From Verrucomicrobiales bacterium (GTDB lineage: Bacteria; Verrucomicrobiota; Verrucomicrobiia; Verrucomicrobiales; DEV007), in contig SLGN01000138.1 in assembly GCA_007123695.1 (NCBI GenBank), positions 1 to 9,763 of the forward strand: a stretch of DNA of 9,763 bases. Direction: 5' to 3'. Positions within the stretch are counted from its first letter, which is position 1, and every line of letters begins with the position of its first letter. The translations under genes were made by a program, and so were the position numbers. Positions 7,488-9,763 of the stretch are shown here, piece after piece. The notes below the pieces were generated by a model. That model saw nothing but the letters and a program-made list of their open reading frames with translations. It was not told the origin of the DNA and searched no databases.

Positions 7488-7736
7488 ATGGAGTATCGAA
7501 TCGAACTGAAGAAAAAGGCAATCAAAGACCTAAAAGCAATCCCATTCGAGGACAGGACCAGAACCATTGAAAAAATCGAGCAGCTTTCCGACAATTTGAA
7601 AGGAGACGTAAAAAAGCTAACCAACTTCTAGCCGGAATACCGACTTCGCTGCGGCAACTGGCGGGTTCTTTTCGAAATTGAAGCAGACAACATCATCGTC
7701 TACCGTGTCCTCCACCGCCGGGAGAGCTACCGCTGA
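7488..7736 (+). pseudogene. RelE/ParE-superfamily toxin interrupted by an in-frame amber codon
   Basis: The first 47 codons encode MEYRIELKKKAIKDLKAIPF and continue to KKLTNF, then TAG at 7629-7631. The same frame continues without interruption through PEYRLRCGNWRVLFEIEA to VLHRRESYR and TGA at 7734-7736. Joined across the TAG, the 82 codons match the length and layout of RelE/ParE mRNA interferase-like toxins: N-terminal helices, then the YRLR-x-G-x-WRVLFE strand pair and a terminal HRRESYR. The residues expected to form the active surface all lie after the amber codon, so the 47-residue product should be inactive. It begins 8 bases after the stop of the large cytochrome-type gene and ends 6 bases before the antitoxin. 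Its first part is markedly AT-richer than its neighbours. Explanations in order of my preference: a nonsense mutation selected to disarm the toxin, an assembly error, or genuine amber read-through. Confidence 0.8.
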
Positions 7737-7742
7737 TCAACC

Positions 7743-7940
7743 ATGAGCATCCAACCGCAAGTCATCGAGAGAGACGGGAAGAAGGAGTTCGTGGTGCTTC
7801 CCTACGAGGAATTTGTCGCCATTCAAGAGCAGCTCGACGACTATCGGGATCTGATGGATCTCCGAGAGGCGAAGAGGGAATCCGTTCAGGAATCCACAGT
7901 CCCTTTGGATTCAATCCGCGACCAACTTCTCAACTCTTGA
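7743..7940 (+). CDS. Phd/YefM-like antitoxin of the RelE/ParE cassette
   Basis: This 65-residue protein starts [20 protein letters not shown], followed by a [20 protein letters not shown] helix and an acidic/basic helical tail ending [13 protein letters not shown]. This is the layout of the short antitoxins that accompany RelE-type toxins: an N-terminal DNA-binding and dimer part, and a C-terminal helix that wraps the toxin. The frame is complete, in contrast to the toxin upstream. Gene order is toxin first, antitoxin second, with a 6-base gap, so both would be co-transcribed. A GGGAG lies about 18 bases before the ATG, too far to be a confident ribosome site. Such antitoxins usually repress their own promoter, but no operator can be pointed to here because the cassette lies immediately behind another gene. 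The family call rests on recalled sequence resemblance. Confidence 0.8.
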   Translation: MSIQPQVIERDGKKEFVVLPYEEFVAIQEQLDDYRDLMDLREAKRESVQESTVPLDSIRDQLLNS

Positions 7941-7971
7941 ATTCCCTCTAAGCATCCCCCACTGCCGCACA

Positions 7972-7985
7972 CCGAAAACCGAAAA
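7972..7985 (+). repeat. Two tandem copies of CCGAAAA before the second DUF1501 gene
   Basis: CCGAAAA occurs twice back to back, ending 10 bases before the ATG at 7996. It lies in the 55-base gap between the antitoxin stop and the DUF1501 start. It occupies the Shine-Dalgarno position but contains no GGAGG-like sequence. The A-rich tract could keep the ribosome entry site unstructured. Chance is also possible for a repeat this short. Confidence 0.45.
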
Positions 7986-7995
7986 CTTCCACGCC

Positions 7996-9465
7996 ATGAT
8001 CAGACTGCCCGGAGAAATCGCCAAAGACCTCTGCGACCCCCACCTCAAGCCCGGACGCCGCGACTTCCTTCGCGTCGGCGGGGCCGGGATGCTGGGGATG
8101 ACGCTCAACAACATTCTCGCAGTGCGCCAGGCCAGCGCCTCGTCCGGCCTCGTCGGGCGGCCCGGATGGGACCGGGCGAAATCGGTCATCATGGTCTATC
8201 TCCAGGGCGGCCCCAGCCACATCGATCTCTTCGATCCCAAGCCCGACGCGCCGACCAACGTGCGTTCCATCTTCAAGCCGCTGGACACCTCCGTCGACGG
8301 CCTGCAGTACACCGAACTGATCCCCCGCCTCGCCAAGTCGGCGGACAAGTTCACCACGGTGCGCTCCATGAGCTACACCCCCAACGGGCTCTTCAACCAC
8401 ACCGCCGCGATCTACCAGATCATGACCGGCTACACCACCGACAAGGTGAGCCCCTCCGGCCAGCTCGAGCCCCCCACGCCCAAGGACTTCCCCAACTTCG
8501 GCTCGAACATCGTCAAGATGAAGCCCACCGACGAGCCCATGCTGCCCTTCGTGGTGATGCCGCGGCCCATCCAGGAGTCCAACGTCGTCAACAAGGGCGG
8601 CACCGCCGGCTTCCTCGGCAAGGCCTACGACCCCTACTACCTCTTCCCCGACGGCGACGACATGGACATGGGCAAGATGGACCGGATCCGCATCGACGAC
8701 CTCCAGCTGCGGCCCGACGTCTTCTCCCTGCGCCTGCAGCGCCGCGCCCGGCTGCGCGACGCCCTCTCCTCGCAGATGCCGACCATCGAGAAGGCCGTCG
8801 AGAGCTACAACCTCGACGAATACTACGACAAGGCTCTCAGCCTGATCGTCTCGGGCCGCGCCCGCGAAGCCTTCAACCTCGAGGCCGAAGACGACAAGCT
8901 GCGCGAGCGCTACGGCCGCAACACCTTCGGGCAGAGCTGCCTCCTCGCCCGCCGCCTCGTCGAGGCCGGCACCAAGGTCGTCGAGGTCATCTGGCCCAAG
9001 GTGGCGAATTCGAGCGATCACAGCTGGGACCACCACAGCGGTCTCCCCAAGCGCATGAAGGAGCAGTCCGCCCCCATGCTCGACCAAGGCCTCTCCGCCC
9101 TCTTCGACGATCTCGACGACCGGGGGCTCCTCGACGAGACCCTCGTCGTGGCCATCGGCGAGTTCGGGCGCAGCCCCGAGATGGGCGTCTCCACCAGTGG
9201 CAACAACAACAGCGCCGACGGCCGCGACCACTGGCCCTACTGCTACACCAGCCTCATCGGCGGCGCCGGGATCAAGCGCGGCCACGTCCACGGCAAGTCC
9301 GACAAGACCGGTTCGGCCCCGGTCGAGGATCCGGTCCATCCCACCGAGATCCTCGCCACCATCTACCACGCCATGGGCATCGATCCGCAGTCCATCGTCT
9401 ACAACCATCTCAACCAGCCCCGCGAACTGGTCAAGGCGGAGGCCGTGGAGAAGCTCTTCGGCTGA
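7996..9465 (+). CDS. DUF1501 family protein (downstream copy), Tat-type leader
   Basis: This 489-residue DUF1501 protein has the same fold class as the gene at 704 but is clearly a different subgroup. The leader carries [12 protein letters not shown] with arginines at 21-22, a good Tat consensus, then a hydrophobic segment to about residue 45. Family signatures are [13 protein letters not shown] starting at Gly71 (His75 and Asp77 likely metal ligands), [20 protein letters not shown] in the middle, GEFGRSPEM from 388, and GRDHW at 409-413. The C-terminus ([14 protein letters not shown], then [21 protein letters not shown]) is complete. The protein diverges from the upstream copy mainly in the segment after the first metal motif ([17 protein letters not shown] region). 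It follows the cytochrome-type gene on the same strand, as in many PVC gene pairs, so it is probably that protein's native operon partner, now separated from it by the toxin-antitoxin cassette. No Shine-Dalgarno sequence is visible; the ATG at 7996 gives a Tat leader of normal length. Confidence 0.95.
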   Translation: MIRLPGEIAKDLCDPHLKPGRRDFLRVGGAGMLGMTLNNILAVRQASASSGLVGRPGWDRAKSVIMVYLQGGPSHIDLFDPKPDAPTNVRSIFKPLDTSVDGLQYTELIPRLAKSADKFTTVRSMSYTPNGLFNHTAAIYQIMTGYTTDKVSPSGQLEPPTPKDFPNFGSNIVKMKPTDEPMLPFVVMPRPIQESNVVNKGGTAGFLGKAYDPYYLFPDGDDMDMGKMDRIRIDDLQLRPDVFSLRLQRRARLRDALSSQMPTIEKAVESYNLDEYYDKALSLIVSGRAREAFNLEAEDDKLRERYGRNTFGQSCLLARRLVEAGTKVVEVIWPKVANSSDHSWDHHSGLPKRMKEQSAPMLDQGLSALFDDLDDRGLLDETLVVAIGEFGRSPEMGVSTSGNNNSADGRDHWPYCYTSLIGGAGIKRGHVHGKSDKTGSAPVEDPVHPTEILATIYHAMGIDPQSIVYNHLNQPRELVKAEAVEKLFG

Positions 9466-9654
9466 GGTTCCGAAACGGCCCGCCCCGGCACGGAGCGCCT
9501 TTCCCGAGTGCGCGCCGCGTCCGTAGCCATGTCCGGCTCCGCGAAGAGGGGGCGCCAGCCGCCGTCATCTTCTCGCGATCCCGCCATCTTCCTTCCCCCG
9601 TCGATTCCTCCGCCTTCCGCTGAATCGTCGATCCGCCCCGCGATCCGCCGCCGC

Positions 9655-9763
9655 ATGCCCGAGCCCGTCGAGCTCAGCCGCCGCTATCTTTCCGACACCG
9701 GCGGGTGGAGGGAGATGAAGGAAGCGCGCGCCATCCATGCGGCCGGCCGGGTGGGCGCGGCGA
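9655..9763 (+). CDS. 5' end of an unidentified protein, truncated by the window
   Basis: From the ATG at 9655 an open frame runs off the right edge, encoding MPEPVELSRRYLSDTGGWRE and continuing MKEARAIHAAGRVGAA. Codons are strongly G/C-ending, like those of the neighbouring genes. The frame is open upstream too: an in-frame ATG at 9529 would add 42 residues, but these are Pro/Ser/Arg-rich low-complexity sequence, so 9655 is preferred. The short visible part faintly recalls the N-terminus of SWIM zinc-finger proteins, but that is memory of a pattern, not a supported assignment. The preceding 189 bases contain a weak CGATTC/GAATCG inverted repeat (9602-9627) and no obvious terminator or promoter. 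Confidence 0.4.
   Translation, partial: MPEPVELSRRYLSDTGGWREMKEARAIHAAGRVGAA

Noticed and set aside
2299..7521. A 1740-codon open frame on the minus strand opposite the giant gene
   Set aside because: Its translation is dominated by Gly, Val, Ala, Glu, Asp and Leu with no domains, as expected for the antisense of a gene with strong G/C-ending codons. The + strand protein has clear domains throughout.
7746..7957. Direct repeat AGCATCC (7746-7752 and 7951-7957) as a target duplication of the toxin-antitoxin cassette
   Set aside because: One copy is inside the antitoxin gene, so it does not bracket the cassette; a 7-base match is easily chance.
7948..9408. A 486-codon minus-strand frame opposite the second DUF1501 gene
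   Set aside because: Same antisense-shadow composition; the + strand protein is complete and recognisable.
9602..9627. CGATTC/GAATCG inverted repeat before the last open frame as a terminator
   Set aside because: Only six pairs around a 14-base loop, no T tract; not enough to call.
1..9763. tRNA, rRNA, CRISPR array or insertion sequence
   Set aside because: No cloverleaf-like segment, rRNA core sequence, regularly spaced repeats or transposase-like protein was seen on either strand.

Overview
The window is about 66-70% G+C by eye, and every convincing gene lies on the + strand. It carries protein families that are strongly expanded in the Planctomycetota-Verrucomicrobiota (PVC) group: DUF1501 proteins with twin-arginine leaders, and planctomycete-type cytochrome / DUF1549 / DUF1553 proteins. 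A chromosomal segment of a high-GC PVC bacterium is the best reading. The sequence alone does not separate planctomycete from verrucomicrobial origin.

Layout. (1) Positions 1-700 hold a short hexanucleotide repeat, a small unrecognised ORF with a possible membrane helix (214-507), and a strong hairpin (540-572). (2) 704-2107 is a DUF1501 protein with a Tat-type leader. (3) 2108-2322 is a non-coding leader with three inverted repeats. (4) 2323-7479 is a 1718-residue secreted multidomain protein. Its order is: Sec signal, CXXCH cytochrome-like domain, seven WD40-like repeats, Ig-like domain, second cytochrome-like motif with unusual CX4CH spacing, second Ig-like domain, DUF1549 with its own CXXCH, and DUF1553 whose last helix is separated from the rest by a coiled coil and a beta-rich insert. 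(5) 7488-7940 is a toxin-antitoxin cassette. The RelE/ParE-like toxin comes first and is broken by one in-frame amber codon; the Phd/YefM-like antitoxin is intact. Its toxin half is far lower in G+C than its surroundings (two 60-base blocks count to 43% and 37%, against 77% just upstream). (6) 7996-9465 is a second, divergent DUF1501 protein with a Tat-type leader. (7) From 9655 (or 9529) a new reading frame opens and runs off the window.

How the genes fit together. A DUF1549/DUF1553 protein next to a DUF1501 protein is the usual arrangement in PVC genomes. DUF1501 belongs to the alkaline phosphatase/sulfatase-like fold, and the partner carries cytochrome-type haem motifs. All three large proteins have export signals, so the set probably acts outside the cytoplasmic membrane. 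The substrate and reaction are not known and cannot be read from the sequence. The toxin-antitoxin cassette sits exactly between the large protein and the downstream DUF1501 gene, with gaps of only 8, 6 and 55 bases. It looks like a later insertion into a pre-existing operon, with the toxin then inactivated.

The most noteworthy items are the amber-interrupted toxin beside an intact antitoxin inside this operon, and the very large fusion protein with three separate haem-type motifs, a propeller and a split DUF1553.
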